Of a DNA stretch of 64,000 bases, positions 28,944 through 38,484 are shown piece after piece. Location: NCBI RefSeq assembly GCF_900105595.1, contig NZ_LT629784.1, positions 3,286,001-3,350,000 of the forward strand, in the 5' to 3' direction. The notes below the pieces were generated by a model that saw only the letters and a program-made list of their open reading frames with translations, was not told the DNA's origin and did not search any database. Position 1 is the first letter of the stretch. Each line of letters opens with the position of its first letter. Origin of the DNA: Stappia sp. ES.058 (lineage in GTDB: Bacteria; Pseudomonadota; Alphaproteobacteria; Rhizobiales; Stappiaceae). A program made the position numbers and the translations under genes.

Positions 28944-30332
28944 CTATTCCAGCAAGGGAGACCAGGCCGGATCCGAGGCGAAGGCCGGCGCCGGCAACCG
29001 CTGTTCGTTGTAGCCGGTCAGATCAACGGTCCACAATTGCGGCCCGCCATTGGCGCCCGGCGTCTCCCGGAAGAACACCAGAACCCGTCCGTTCGGAGAC
29101 CAGGCCGGCCCCTCGTTGTGATAGCCTTCGGTCAGAATGCGTTCGCCGGATCCGTCCGGCCGCATCACGCCGATCATGAAGCGCCCCTTGTGCATCTTCG
29201 TGAAGGCGACGAGGTCTCCGCGCGGGGACCAGACCGGGGTTGAATACCGTCCCGGCCCGAAACTGATGCGCTGCGGGTTTCCGCCATTGGCGTCCATCAC
29301 GTAGAGTTGCTGGGACCCGCCGCGGTCGGATTCGAACACGATCCGCGCACCATCCGGCGAATAGGACGGACTGGTGTCGATCGCCGACGTGTTTGTCAGC
29401 CGGGTCGTGCGGCGCGAGCGCAGATCCATGACGAAGATGTTGGCATTGCCGCCCTGCTGCAGGCTCATCGCCACCTTCTGCCCGTCGGGCGAAAAGCGCG
29501 GTGCAAAGGTCATGCCCGGGAAATTTCCGACGACCTCGCGCTGGCCCGTCTCGATGTTGAGCAGATAGACCTTCGGGTCGGCCCCGTCATAGGCCATGTA
29601 GGTGACTTCCTGACGCGACGGAGAAAAGCGCGGCGTGAGCACCAGGTCGTTGCCATTCGTGAGGTAGCGCACATTGGCGCCGTCCTGGTCCATGATCGCC
29701 AGCCGCTTGACGCGCTTGTCCTTCGGCCCCGTCTCGTCGACGAACACGATGCGCGTGTCGAAGTAGCCCTTCTCGCCGGTCAGACGCTCGTAGATCGCAT
29801 CCGCGATGATATGGGCCATCCGCCGCCAGTTGTCGGAGGTGGTGTAGAACTGCTGCCCGAGCATCTGCTGGCCGGCGAAGACGTCCCACAAGCGGAACTC
29901 CGCGCGAATGCGCCCGTCGGACTGGCGTTCGATCGCGCCGACCACGAGCGCCTGCGCGCCGATCGGCCGCCAGGAGGCGAACTGCGGCGGCGCGCCCGTG
30001 CTTACGTTCTTCTCGATGAAGCTTGACGGATCAAGCGTGCGAAACAGGCCGGACCGGCCGAGATCCGCGCTGATTACCTCGGAAATCTGTGTCGCCAGGT
30101 CGGCATCGTTGCCCTGGCCGGAAAAAGCAGGGATCGCGATCGGCAAGGGTTCGATGTTGCCCTGCGTGACGTCGATCTCCACCACGGCCTGCGCCGGGCT
30201 CGGCGGCAGGAGCGCTAGACTGCCGATCGTCGCGGTAAACAGCATCGCAACGGCGGACAACACACGGGCTGTGGCACGTCCAACGGCCCGCCGCGGCTTC
30301 ACGCTTGGCTTCATCGCTCGAGGCTCCATCAT
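28944..30332 (-). CDS. tolB: Tol-Pal periplasmic protein TolB
   Basis: TolB is a periplasmic protein that binds Pal, and its release by TolA helps outer-membrane constriction. The 462-residue precursor has a twin-basic N-region and a hydrophobic signal segment ([26 protein letters not shown]). An N-terminal domain (about 45-175; [17 protein letters not shown]) precedes a six-bladed propeller of WD40-like PD40 repeats with the recurring pattern [25 protein letters not shown] and [12 protein letters not shown]. The start could be either ATG at 30332/30329 or the ATG at 30314, which has GGAG nearby. It lies 112 bases after tolA. Confidence 0.96.
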   Translation of the reverse strand: MMEPRAMKPSVKPRRAVGRATARVLSAVAMLFTATIGSLALLPPSPAQAVVEIDVTQGNIEPLPIAIPAFSGQGNDADLATQISEVISADLGRSGLFRTLDPSSFIEKNVSTGAPPQFASWRPIGAQALVVGAIERQSDGRIRAEFRLWDVFAGQQMLGQQFYTTSDNWRRMAHIIADAIYERLTGEKGYFDTRIVFVDETGPKDKRVKRLAIMDQDGANVRYLTNGNDLVLTPRFSPSRQEVTYMAYDGADPKVYLLNIETGQREVVGNFPGMTFAPRFSPDGQKVAMSLQQGGNANIFVMDLRSRRTTRLTNTSAIDTSPSYSPDGARIVFESDRGGSQQLYVMDANGGNPQRISFGPGRYSTPVWSPRGDLVAFTKMHKGRFMIGVMRPDGSGERILTEGYHNEGPAWSPNGRVLVFFRETPGANGGPQLWTVDLTGYNEQRLPAPAFASDPAWSPLLE

Positions 30333-30444
30333 GCGAGGCTCCCATTCGGCGCGACCGCGCGCGCCGCCTTATGCAGTATCATGTTTCCGGGCGCGGCCGG
30401 AACCGCATCCGTAAGGGAAAGGTCCCGGCTGGCTGTCCGACATA

Positions 30445-31377
30445 TCATCCGCCCAACAGGTCCCGGGGGTCGAAGTTGATGATGACTTCACGCCAGGATT
30501 CGTATTTCTCGCGCGGCAGCGAATAGGGCGCACAGCGCAAGACCGCCCGCCGCGCGCTTTCCGCCGCGATCGTGAACGACGGGTTGCCGCTGGAATTCAG
30601 CACCTCGGGACGCTGTTCGACATCGCCTGACGACGTCAGGAAAACCTTGAGCCGCACATTGAGGTCGGACGCACCAGCCGTTCCCGCAGGCGGGCTCCAG
30701 CATTGCGAAATCTGACCGCGCAACGCATCGAGTTCCGACTGGCTCATCGTCACGTTGCTCAGCCCCTCACGGCTGCCGAGCGAGGCGGGCGTGTCGGAGG
30801 ACGACGGCGCACCACCGCCCGCAGGTTCCACCTTGTTCAAAAGCGCCGCGATCTGGTTGGGATTGAAGTCCTTTGGCGGCTCGGAGCGCGGCGGCGGAGT
30901 CGGTTTGCTTCGCGGTCGCGCGGACGCCGGCAACGGCGGCGGTGCTTCGGCCACCTGCGGTTCCGGTTCCGGCGCAGGTGCGGGCTCCGGCTCGGCTTCC
31001 ACCGGAAGCGGCTCGGGAGGCGCGGGCTCCGGTGGCGCAGGCTCGGGCGGGGCCGGTTCCGGGGGCGGCGTGGGAGCGGGAGCCGGCGTCGGTTCCGGCG
31101 TCGCTTCGTTTGGCTGTTGTGCGGCGACTTCCGCCGGCGGCGTTTCTGGATCGGGCTCCGGTACGGGCTTTTCCGACGGCCTTGTCGCCTCGATCTCGCG
31201 GATTTCCGCGTCCTTCTCGCCGATCCGCAAGCGCGTGAGTTCCGAGATCGGGACGAGATCCACGGGAAGCGTGTCCACCGGACCGACATCGAACGGGCGC
31301 GCTTCGGGAAATGACACCACTCCCCAAACCAGCACGGCCAAATGGCCGCCGATCGATGCGATCAGACCGACGCGCAT
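30445..31377 (-). CDS. tolA: TolA-like energy-transducing protein with Pro/Glu-rich spacer
   Basis: TolA spans the periplasm and passes proton-motive force from TolQR to TolB-Pal. The 310-residue protein has one N-terminal membrane helix (about 3-22, LIASIGGHLAVLVWGVVSF). The middle (about 70-165) is an almost pure Pro/Glu/Ala spacer with tandem APPEP repeats, instead of the long helix of E. coli TolA; this resembles TonB. The C-terminal domain (about 220-310) reads SELDALRGQISQCWSPPAG, VRLKVFLTSSGDV and RAVLRCAPYSLP, the TolA/TonB-type fold with two cysteines (CW and RC), which probably form a disulphide. Position and C-terminus make TolA the right call. Confidence 0.92.
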   Translation of the reverse strand: MRVGLIASIGGHLAVLVWGVVSFPEARPFDVGPVDTLPVDLVPISELTRLRIGEKDAEIREIEATRPSEKPVPEPDPETPPAEVAAQQPNEATPEPTPAPAPTPPPEPAPPEPAPPEPAPPEPLPVEAEPEPAPAPEPEPQVAEAPPPLPASARPRSKPTPPPRSEPPKDFNPNQIAALLNKVEPAGGGAPSSSDTPASLGSREGLSNVTMSQSELDALRGQISQCWSPPAGTAGASDLNVRLKVFLTSSGDVEQRPEVLNSSGNPSFTIAAESARRAVLRCAPYSLPREKYESWREVIINFDPRDLLGG

Positions 31378-31397
31378 TACCCGAAAAGGCTCCTCAT

Positions 31398-31844
31398 CTA
31401 CTGCTGCTCTTCCAGTGTCACGAGACCGAGCCGCTTGTAGCCAGCCGCATTGATCCGTCCCATGACGCGCATGATCGTGCCGTAGTCGGCGTTCTCGTCA
31501 CCGCGCACGAAGATCCGTTCATCATAGCCGTTCTGGGCAATCGCCTCGAGCGTCGGGATCACCTCATCGGCGGCGACTTCCGTATCCTGCATGAAAATGC
31601 GCCCGTCGGCGGCAATCGAGATCGTGATCGGCTCGGTCGCGCCCTCGAGCGGATTTGCCTGCGTCTCCGGCAGGTCGAGCGGCACGCCCACGGTCAGGAG
31701 CGGGGCCGCGACCATGAAGATGATCAGGAGCACCAGCATCACGTCGACGAAAGGCGTGACGTTGATCTCGCTCATCGGCTGATGGCGACGGCGCCGCCGC
31801 CGACGTCCACCGCCGTGGTCGTCCGATGCGCCGAGCTGCATCAT
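31398..31844 (-). CDS. tolR: Tol-Pal proton channel subunit TolR
   Basis: TolR is the ExbD/TolR-family subunit that pairs with TolQ. The 148-residue protein begins with a very basic segment (GGGRRRRRRRHQ), then PMSEINVTPFVDVMLVLLIIFMVAAPL, in which the aspartate of PFVDVM is the proton-carrying residue known for the family. The periplasmic part follows (LDLPET, ISIAADGRIFM, VRGDENADYGTIMRVMGRINAAGY). Three bases separate it from tolQ and 20 from tolA, so the genes form one operon. Confidence 0.96.
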   Translation of the reverse strand: MMQLGASDDHGGGRRRRRRRHQPMSEINVTPFVDVMLVLLIIFMVAAPLLTVGVPLDLPETQANPLEGATEPITISIAADGRIFMQDTEVAADEVIPTLEAIAQNGYDERIFVRGDENADYGTIMRVMGRINAAGYKRLGLVTLEEQQ

Positions 31845-31847
31845 GGC

Positions 31848-32561
31848 TCAGCTCCTCTCGTCGATCTGACGCGACAGGATCGCGGAAAACTCGTCCGCGA
31901 AGCCTTCCATGCGTGCAGCGAGCTTGCCGGCGTCGGCGGAGAGCTTGTTGTAGGCGATCACGGCGGGAATGGCGGCCAGCAGGCCGAGCGCCGTTGCCAG
32001 CAGCGCCTCTGCGATGCCGGGCGCCACGACCGCGAGATTGGTGCTCTTGGAGGCCGCTATTGCCTGAAAGCTGGTCATGATGCCCCAGACAGTGCCGAAA
32101 AGACCGATGAAGGGGGCGGCCGAACCCACGGTCGCCAGCACCATCAGCCGCGCCTCGAGGCGTTCCGCCTCGCGCGCGATGGTCACATCCATCACCCGGT
32201 CGATGCGCTGGCGCAGACTGGCGATGGCCGGTCGCGCGCCCTCGTGGCTGCGTTTCCATTCACGCATCGCCGCGATGAACAGCGCCGACATCGAGTGGTT
32301 CGCCCGTCCCGACAGCGTGCGATAGAGTTCCTCCAGCGACTGACCGGACCAGAATACGGTCTCGAACCTGTTCATCTGCCGCTTGGTGCGCACGAACAGC
32401 AGCCATTTGTCGACGATGATCGCCCAGCACCAGATGGAAGCGCCCACAAGTCCGATCATCACCAGCTTGACGACAAGATGCGCCTCAAGGAAAAGCGCGA
32501 AGAACGACATGTCGCCCTGGGGTGCGGCGAGGGTCGTTTGTGCAAGTTCTACGGGATTCAT
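31848..32561 (-). CDS. tolQ: Tol-Pal proton channel subunit TolQ
   Basis: TolQ is the MotA/TolQ/ExbB-type channel subunit. The start is the ATG at 32561, with AGAGG upstream; the open frame to 32639 is too long for the family. The protein has 237 residues with three membrane helices: about 17-40 (SFFALFLEAHLVVKLVMIGLVG), 135-155 (LATVGSAAPFIGLFGTVWGI) and 170-195 (VVAPGIAEALLATALGLLAA). The family signature GLFGTVWGIMTSFQAI is intact. A 243-base gap separates it from ybgC and contains an exact CtrA-type box. Confidence 0.95.
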   Translation of the reverse strand: MNPVELAQTTLAAPQGDMSFFALFLEAHLVVKLVMIGLVGASIWCWAIIVDKWLLFVRTKRQMNRFETVFWSGQSLEELYRTLSGRANHSMSALFIAAMREWKRSHEGARPAIASLRQRIDRVMDVTIAREAERLEARLMVLATVGSAAPFIGLFGTVWGIMTSFQAIAASKSTNLAVVAPGIAEALLATALGLLAAIPAVIAYNKLSADAGKLAARMEGFADEFSAILSRQIDERS

Positions 32562-32730
32562 TATATAATTGGACCTCTTGCCCGATGCCATCGGCACGTC
32601 TGCCGGATCGGCCGCCGGTTGCCCGCCATCCGGACGCACCGTCCGGACCAGTCATGTTCGCTGAGTCACCCGCCTCAATGGCGAGCGATTTTGGCGAAAC
32701 TGGGACTGTATCCGCCGAATTTCTCCGGCA

Positions 32731-32745
32731 TTAAGCAGGCGTTAA
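32731..32745. promoter_or_regulatory. Exact CtrA-type box upstream of tolQ
   Basis: TTAA-GCAGGCG-TTAA fits the CtrA consensus exactly and lies 170-184 bases before the tolQ start. A third TTAA occurs at 32759. On the minus strand a possible -10 (GATACA) lies 18 bases after the box, so the box would overlap the -35 region, the usual place for CtrA activation. Confidence 0.55.
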
Positions 32746-32804
32746 GGTTACTGCACGGTTAAGACGAACGCTTTGGCGATCGCGAATTCCATCGCCGCCA
32801 GACC

Positions 32805-33272
32805 TCAGCCGGCCGCGGACGGGCCGCCCAGACGGGCGGCAAGCTGCTCCGGCAGACGGCGCGGGCGTCCCTCCGCGGAAATGACGGCAACCGTGACACG
32901 GGCGGAAAACAGCGGGGTCTCCGCGCGGCGCACCTCCTGCGCCAGGCAAAGCCTTGCCCCGCGCGCGCTTTCAAGCCGCGTGACAACCTCCAGCGCGTCG
33001 TCGATGCGCGCCGGCGCGAGAAAATCGATCTCCATCCGCCGCACGGCGAAGGCCAATGCCTCGCCATGCACCCCGTCGTTCAAGTCTGAGTGATGCACCC
33101 CGCAAAGCCGCAGGAAATCGGAACGCCCGCGCTCGATGAACTTCAGATAGGCCGCGTGATAGACAACACCGGTAAAATCCGTGTCTTCATAATAGACCCG
33201 GACCGGAAGGACATGACCGTCTGCCGTCAGTCGCCCGGCGAGATCGGGCCAGGGATCCGGCTCATCCCTCAT
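32805..33272 (-). CDS. ybgC: Tol-Pal-associated acyl-CoA thioesterase YbgC
   Basis: YbgC is a hotdog-fold thioesterase encoded with Tol-Pal and linked to phospholipid metabolism. The start is the ATG at 33272, overlapping the end of ruvB by 11 bases; a longer frame to 33335 is not family-like. The 155-residue protein has the signature [19 protein letters not shown] with the catalytic aspartate D32 and His39, then [13 protein letters not shown] and the second strand pair LARQEV-like RLCLAQEV. Confidence 0.93.
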   Translation of the reverse strand: MRDEPDPWPDLAGRLTADGHVLPVRVYYEDTDFTGVVYHAAYLKFIERGRSDFLRLCGVHHSDLNDGVHGEALAFAVRRMEIDFLAPARIDDALEVVTRLESARGARLCLAQEVRRAETPLFSARVTVAVISAEGRPRRLPEQLAARLGGPSAAG

Positions 33273-34314
33273 TGCCGTCCCCGGTGAAGAGGCCCGGCTG
33301 CAGCGGATTGACGGCGCCGGGCACGGCAAGGCCAAGATGCTGAAAAGCTGTCGGCGTCAGGATGCGCCCGCGCGGCGTGCGCTGGATGTAGCCCTGCTGG
33401 ATAAGATAAGGCTCCACGATCTCCTCGATCGCGTCGCGCGGCTCGGAGAGCGCGGCCGCGATGGTCTCGATGCCGACCGGCCCGCCACCGAATTTCAATG
33501 CGATCTGGTTGAGATAGCGGCGGTCGAGCTGGTCGAGCCCGGCGCTGTCCACCTCGAGTTGGGTCAGCGCCTTGTCGGCGATGCCCGCATCCACCGTTTC
33601 CTGCCCATCGACAACCGCGAAATCGCGGACCCGGCGCAACAACCGCCCGGCGATGCGCGGCGTGCCGCGCGCTCGGCGTGCGATCTCGCGTGATCCGTCG
33701 GCGCTCATGCCGATCCCGAGCAGACGCGCGCCGCGCGTCACGATCAACTCGAGTTCCTCGGTGGTATAGAACTGCAGCCGCACCGGAATGCCGAACCGGT
33801 CGCGCAAGGGCGTCGTCAAAAGCCCGAGACGCGTCGTCGCCGCCACCAGCGTGAACTTCGCCAGATCGATCTTGACGGAACGCGCCGCCGGCCCCTCGCC
33901 GATGATGAGATCGAGCTGGAAATCCTCCATCGCCGGATAGAGCACTTCCTCCACCGCCGGATTGAGCCGGTGGATCTCGTCGATGAAGAGCACGTCACGC
34001 TCTTCCAGGTTGGTAAGCAGGGCCGCGAGATCGCCGGCCTTGGCGATCACCGGCCCCGAGGTCGCCCGGAAATTGACGCCGAGCTCGCGCGCCATGATCT
34101 GCGCCAGCGTCGTCTTGCCGAGCCCGGGCGGGCCGACGAACAGCACGTGATCCAGTGCCTCGCCGCGGGCCTTGGCCGCGCCGATGAACACCTTGAGATT
34201 GGCGCGCGCCTGCGCCTGGCCGACGAAATCGTCGAGCACCTGCGGGCGCATCGTCGTGTCGATTTCATCGCCGCGAACCTCTGACGTCACCAGGCGCGGG
34301 TCGGTCTCGCTCAT
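33262..34314 (-). CDS. ruvB: Holliday junction branch-migration motor RuvB
   Basis: RuvB is the hexameric AAA+ motor that drives branch migration with RuvA. The 350-residue protein has Walker [14 protein letters not shown], Walker [23 protein letters not shown], sensor 1 [17 protein letters not shown] and the C-terminal winged helix ([15 protein letters not shown]). It overlaps ruvA by four bases (ATGA) and ybgC by 11 bases, indicating translational coupling. Confidence 0.98.
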   Translation of the reverse strand: MSETDPRLVTSEVRGDEIDTTMRPQVLDDFVGQAQARANLKVFIGAAKARGEALDHVLFVGPPGLGKTTLAQIMARELGVNFRATSGPVIAKAGDLAALLTNLEERDVLFIDEIHRLNPAVEEVLYPAMEDFQLDLIIGEGPAARSVKIDLAKFTLVAATTRLGLLTTPLRDRFGIPVRLQFYTTEELELIVTRGARLLGIGMSADGSREIARRARGTPRIAGRLLRRVRDFAVVDGQETVDAGIADKALTQLEVDSAGLDQLDRRYLNQIALKFGGGPVGIETIAAALSEPRDAIEEIVEPYLIQQGYIQRTPRGRILTPTAFQHLGLAVPGAVNPLQPGLFTGDGNEG

Positions 34315-34925
34315 GCGGAGAGCTCCTTGAGGCCGAGACGGATCAGCGTCGCGGTGTCGGCCCCCTCGCCGGCCGACTTGACCGCCTTGGAGACGGCCGC
34401 ACTCGCCTGCGCGGAGGGGTAGCCGAGGTTGACCAGCGCCGACACCGCATCGCCGACCGCCGAGGACGCGCCGCTTGACGCCTGCTGGGAAACGGAGATC
34501 GTGCCCTGATCGACGCTGGCATAGGCCGGCGCCTTGCTCTTCAACTCACCGACGATGCGCTCGGCCACCCGCTTGCCGATGCCGGGCGTGCGGGTGATCG
34601 CGGCCGTGTCGCCCAGCGCGATGGCATTCGCGACCTCCGACGCCGACATCACGCCGAGCGCCGCCAGCGCCACCTTGGCGCCGACGCCCTGAACGGTCAT
34701 CAGCAGCTGGAACCAGGCCTGTTCGGCGCGCGAGGAAAACCCGTAGAGCCGGATCATGTCCTCGCGCACGATGGTCTCGATGAAAAGAACCGCAGCCTCG
34801 CCGGGCGACGGCAGGCCCTGCAGCACGCGCGCCGGGCAATAAACGAGATAGCCGACGCCGCCGACATCGAGGATCACATGATCCTCGCCGAGCTCGTCGA
34901 CACGGCCCTTGAGCTTTCCGATCAT
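34311..34925 (-). CDS. ruvA: Holliday junction DNA-binding protein RuvA
   Basis: RuvA binds four-way junctions as a tetramer and recruits RuvB. The 204-residue protein has the N-terminal OB fold ([26 protein letters not shown]), two helix-hairpin-helix motifs ([14 protein letters not shown] and [17 protein letters not shown]) and the C-terminal RuvB-binding domain ([20 protein letters not shown]). It overlaps ruvC by one base and ruvB by four. Confidence 0.98.
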   Translation of the reverse strand: MIGKLKGRVDELGEDHVILDVGGVGYLVYCPARVLQGLPSPGEAAVLFIETIVREDMIRLYGFSSRAEQAWFQLLMTVQGVGAKVALAALGVMSASEVANAIALGDTAAITRTPGIGKRVAERIVGELKSKAPAYASVDQGTISVSQQASSGASSAVGDAVSALVNLGYPSAQASAAVSKAVKSAGEGADTATLIRLGLKELSA

Positions 34926-35440
34926 CAGGCAAGACCCTCCGCAATCCGGGCAATGGCGCGCGCGCCGCGATGCTGTGCGTGGCAGATGGCGATGGCCAGC
35001 GCGTCGGCCGCATCATCGGAGTTGAAGGTGGCCTTCGGCATCAGCACCTTCACCATCATCCGGATCTGGTCCTTGTCCGCATGACCCGTCCCGACAACGG
35101 TCTTCTTGACGAGATTGGGCGCATATTCCGACACGGCAAGGCCGTTGAGGGAGGGAACGAGCAACGCGATCCCGCGCGCCTGGCCGAGCTTCAAGGTCGC
35201 GCCGGCGTCCTTGTTGACGAAGGTCAGTTCCACCGCTGTCTCGTCGGGCCGGCTCTCGGCGACCACCTCCTGCAGCCCGTCGTGCAACTGGCGCAACCGG
35301 TCGGCCAGGGTCTTGCGGTTGTCGGAGATCACCGTTCCGCTGGCAAGGAAGGTCAGCCGGTTGCCGCTGGCGGCGATCAGGCCCCAGCCGGTGCGGCGCA
35401 AGCCAGGATCAATTCCCAGAATTCGAATCGGCGCTGTCAT
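34925..35440 (-). CDS. ruvC: Holliday junction endonuclease RuvC
   Basis: RuvC cuts junctions processed by RuvAB. The start is the ATG at 35440 ([20 protein letters not shown]), which places the first catalytic aspartate at D11; the open frame upstream to 35515 has no family match. The other acidic residues lie in the segments [22 protein letters not shown] (Glu; quoted in part) and [15 protein letters not shown]. The length of 171 residues is standard. It is the first gene of the minus-strand ruv-tol series and is divergent from a TauE/SafE gene. Confidence 0.97.
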   Translation of the reverse strand: MTAPIRILGIDPGLRRTGWGLIAASGNRLTFLASGTVISDNRKTLADRLRQLHDGLQEVVAESRPDETAVELTFVNKDAGATLKLGQARGIALLVPSLNGLAVSEYAPNLVKKTVVGTGHADKDQIRMMVKVLMPKATFNSDDAADALAIAICHAQHRGARAIARIAEGLA

Positions 35441-35651
35441 GGAACAAAGCGGTAACGCCAATCGCACGCCGTGACCAGAGGCAGCACCGGCAAGCGGCCG
35501 TTTTCCCGCCCGCATGACAGCGGGATACGCGGCAACGCGGGCTTGCCTTTCGCCGTGCTTGCAGTTCCACTGGGCGCTCGCAATTCTCCAGCATTTGTTC
35601 CACTCTGGCCCGGGGCTTCGCCGGCGGCCTCACACACTCGAACGGAGCGAC

Positions 35652-36428
35652 ATGAAGACAGCTCTCGCTGACCTATTCGCGCAGCTGCCAGAGCCTGGAA
35701 CGCTGGCGCTGCTTGTTGGGGCAATCGCGCTGGCCGGCGCGGTGCGGGGGTTTTCCGGCTTCGGCGCGGCGATGATCTTCATGCCCGTCGCCTCCACGGT
35801 GATCGATCCGGCCGCCGCCGCCGCCGGCTTTCTGCTGCTCGACACGCTGGTGACCCTGCCGTTGCTCGCGGGCGCCGTTCGGCGTTGCGACTGGTCGACC
35901 GTGCTTCCCGCCTGCATCGGCGCGATGATCATGGTGCCGCTCGGCGCCGCGATCCTCGCCCGCGCGGACACGCTGGCGCTGAGATGGAGCCTCTCGGTCA
36001 TCGTGCTCGCCGCGCTGGCGCTTCTGGTTTTCGGCTATCGCTACACGCGCGCGCCCGGCCGGCTGGCCTCCGTGGCTGTGGGCGCCTTCGCCGGGCTTTT
36101 GTCCGGCGTGTCGCAGGTCTCCGCGCCGCCCGTCGTCGTCTTCTGGGCCGCCGGCCCGAAACCGCCGTCGGTGATCCGCGCCAATCTCATCGCCTTCTTC
36201 GCTGTCGTGGGCGTCTCGGTCTTCGTCGCCTTTCTCTACAACGGCTTTTACTCGCGCGCCGTGATCGCACTCTTCCTTGTGCTTGCGCCGGTCTACGGAC
36301 TGGCGATCTATGGCGGAGCGCGCGGCTTCGGAACGGCATCGCCGCAGGCCTACCGTCCGGTGGCCTACGGGATCATCCTGTTTTCCGCGATCTCGAGCCT
36401 TCCGCTGCTCGATCCCTGGCTGCGGTAG
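35652..36428 (+). CDS. TauE/SafE-family permease
   Basis: The membrane protein has 258 residues and about eight helices. It starts at the ATG at 35652 with CGGAG upstream. Two related halves carry the family signature: AVRGFSGFGAAMIFMPVAS in the first and GAFAGLLSGVSQVSAPPVVVF in the second. Members export or import sulphite, sulphonates or other organic anions; the substrate cannot be named. It stands alone, divergent from ruvC. A second unrelated TauE/SafE paralogue lies at 61.5 kb. Confidence 0.85.
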   Translation: MKTALADLFAQLPEPGTLALLVGAIALAGAVRGFSGFGAAMIFMPVASTVIDPAAAAAGFLLLDTLVTLPLLAGAVRRCDWSTVLPACIGAMIMVPLGAAILARADTLALRWSLSVIVLAALALLVFGYRYTRAPGRLASVAVGAFAGLLSGVSQVSAPPVVVFWAAGPKPPSVIRANLIAFFAVVGVSVFVAFLYNGFYSRAVIALFLVLAPVYGLAIYGGARGFGTASPQAYRPVAYGIILFSAISSLPLLDPWLR

Positions 36429-36670
36429 GCGTGGCCCCTCAGGCGGCGCGCACGGTCTGGATCAGCTCGCGCATGCGACCCATAAAGATCGCGGATGCAA
36501 GAATTGAGCGCGGCGGAATGCTCGCGCACCCGGACCGTTCTGCAGGAGGCTTGCGAGGGGTCGCGGAAGATTTCCCCGGTTCGAAATTCTCGTCGAAACC
36601 ACGCTCAAAACAAAACCGCCGGCAGAGCGGGCGGCCTTCAGATTTCGAATATTCAGACGTTCCGGGAACG

Positions 36671-37420
36671 TCAGGCCGCCGTCAGGCTCGCCAGGGTCTC
36701 GTCGTCGATGTCGTAGTTGGCAAAGACGTTTTGCACGTCGTCGTCGTCCTCGAACATGGCGATCAGCTTGAACATCGTCTGCGCCTTGTCCGCATCGAGC
36801 GGGGTGAGGTTTTGCGGCTTCCAGATCGCTTTCACGGTTTCGGCCTCGCCGAGCGCCGCCTCGAGCGCCTTGGACACGTCGCCGAGATCCTCGAAGGCAC
36901 AGATGATGGTGTGGCTTTCCGCGTCCGACTGGACATCTTCGGCACCGGCTTCGATCGCCGCTTCCAGCATCTCGTCGGCACTGCCGGTCGAAGCCGGATA
37001 AACGATCTCGCCAACACGGTCGAACATGAAGGCAACGGACCCGGTCTCGCCCATCGATCCGCCGCACTTGCTGAAATAGGAGCGCACGTTCGACGCCGAG
37101 CGGTTGCGGTTGTCGGTGAGAAGCTCGACGATCACCGCAACACCGGCCGGTCCATAGCCCTCGTAGCGGATCTCCTCGTAGTTGTCGCCCTCGCCGGCCT
37201 GGGACTTGTTGATCGCCCGCTGGATGTTGTCCTTGGGCATGGACTGGGCCTTGGCGTTTTGAACCGCCAGGCGCAGGCGCGGATTGGCGTTGATATCCGG
37301 CCCGCCCATCTTGGCCGCGACCGTGATCTCCTTCGACAGCTTGGAAAAGATCTTGGATCGGACCGCGTCCTGGCGGCCCTTGCGGTGCATGATGTTTTTA
37401 AACTGGGAATGTCCGGCCAT
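36671..37420 (-). CDS. yebC: YebC/PmpR-family protein (TACO1-like)
   Basis: YebC-family proteins were first described as DNA-binding regulators and are now also linked to translation of proline-rich stretches. The 249-residue protein has the full family layout: [19 protein letters not shown] at the start (ATG 37420, AGGA upstream), [53 protein letters not shown] and the acidic C-terminus [17 protein letters not shown]. The frame extends upstream to 37546 but without similarity. It is monocistronic by spacing. The Pro-rich TolA encoded nearby is the kind of product such a translation factor could affect, but this is speculation. Confidence 0.95.
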   Translation of the reverse strand: MAGHSQFKNIMHRKGRQDAVRSKIFSKLSKEITVAAKMGGPDINANPRLRLAVQNAKAQSMPKDNIQRAINKSQAGEGDNYEEIRYEGYGPAGVAVIVELLTDNRNRSASNVRSYFSKCGGSMGETGSVAFMFDRVGEIVYPASTGSADEMLEAAIEAGAEDVQSDAESHTIICAFEDLGDVSKALEAALGEAETVKAIWKPQNLTPLDADKAQTMFKLIAMFEDDDDVQNVFANYDIDDETLASLTAA

Positions 37421-37651
37421 GTCGTGTCCTGGTTCGTCGCTGCATCGCCCGAAAACCTCTACGGCGGCAATCGGGGGCCCCTCTGTGCGGGCCATCCCCG
37501 ATGGCACTTGCGGCGCATCGTGCGAGCGACGACCGAAACCGGTCACGACGCGACGATACCCGATGCCGTTGGCAAAGCGCGGGCTACAAGATAGATCGCG
37601 GCGTTATAGGCCCGGAAACGTCAAAAATCCAGACGCCGAACCGCAAGCACG

Positions 37652-38482
37652 TCAAGAAGACGGCAACCAGAACTCCGGCAGCGCCGGGCTGAGCCGCCCG
37701 CCAAGCCGCAAGGGTGCCACCGCTTTGGCCAGTCCGGTGCGGTCGTCCGTCTCCACCGCAACGCCGCAGACGGTCGCTTCGCCGAGCGCCGGGGTAAAGC
37801 GACCCGACGGGATCTTGCGCAGGAACCGGGAGATCGGCTCGTCCTTTTCCATGCCGAGCACGGAATCATAGTCGCCGCACATCCCGGCATCGCTCATATA
37901 GGCCGTGCCGCCGGGAAGGATCTGGTGATCCGCCGTCGGCGCATGCGTGTGGGTTCCCACAACCAGCGTGGCGCGTCCGTCGGCGAAATGCGCCAGCGCC
38001 TGCTTCTCGCTCGTCGCCTCGGCATGCATGTCGATGACGACGGCGTCGACCACCTGGCCGAGCGGCGTGCTGTCCAGCAAGGAGTCGATGGCCATGAACG
38101 GATCGTCGAGGCTGTCCATGAACACCCGCCCCATGGCGTTGGCGACGAGAACGCGCGCGCCATTGCGGGCGGTGTAGATATTGGCGCCGCGCCCCGGTGC
38201 GCCCGGCGGAAAATTGATCGGCCGCAGCAGGCGGTCCTGCCGCCCGATATAGACCAGCGTGTCGCGCTGGTCCCAGACGTGATTGCCGGTGGTGACCACA
38301 TCGGCGCCCGCATCGAGCACATCCTGGAGGATTTCTTCGGTAATGCCGAAGCCGGCGGCCGCATTCTCGCCGTTGACGATGACGAAATCGAGCGCGTAGG
38401 TCTCGACGAGGCCTGGAAGCGCATCGACAGCCGCCTGCCGGCCGCTGCGCCCGACAAGATCTCCCAAAAACAACAGGCGCAT
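37652..38482 (-). CDS. YmdB-family metallophosphoesterase
   Basis: The family (TIGR00282-type) hydrolyses 2',3'-cyclic nucleotides in Bacillus YmdB. The 276-residue protein has the calcineurin-like metal ligands in order: LFLGDLVGRSGR, VNGENAAAGFGI, TTGNHVWDQRD, IDMHAEATSEKQA and VGTHTHAPTADHQILPGG. It begins two bases after the stop of the cyclo-ligase gene, so the two are co-transcribed, downstream of 6S RNA. The cellular role in alphaproteobacteria is not known. Confidence 0.9.
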   Translation of the reverse strand: MRLLFLGDLVGRSGRQAAVDALPGLVETYALDFVIVNGENAAAGFGITEEILQDVLDAGADVVTTGNHVWDQRDTLVYIGRQDRLLRPINFPPGAPGRGANIYTARNGARVLVANAMGRVFMDSLDDPFMAIDSLLDSTPLGQVVDAVVIDMHAEATSEKQALAHFADGRATLVVGTHTHAPTADHQILPGGTAYMSDAGMCGDYDSVLGMEKDEPISRFLRKIPSGRFTPALGEATVCGVAVETDDRTGLAKAVAPLRLGGRLSPALPEFWLPSS

Positions 38483-38484
38483 GC

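Noticed and set aside
31015..31085. CRISPR-like short tandem repeats
   Set aside because: The repeats are in frame, code for APPEP units inside tolA, and have no spacers.
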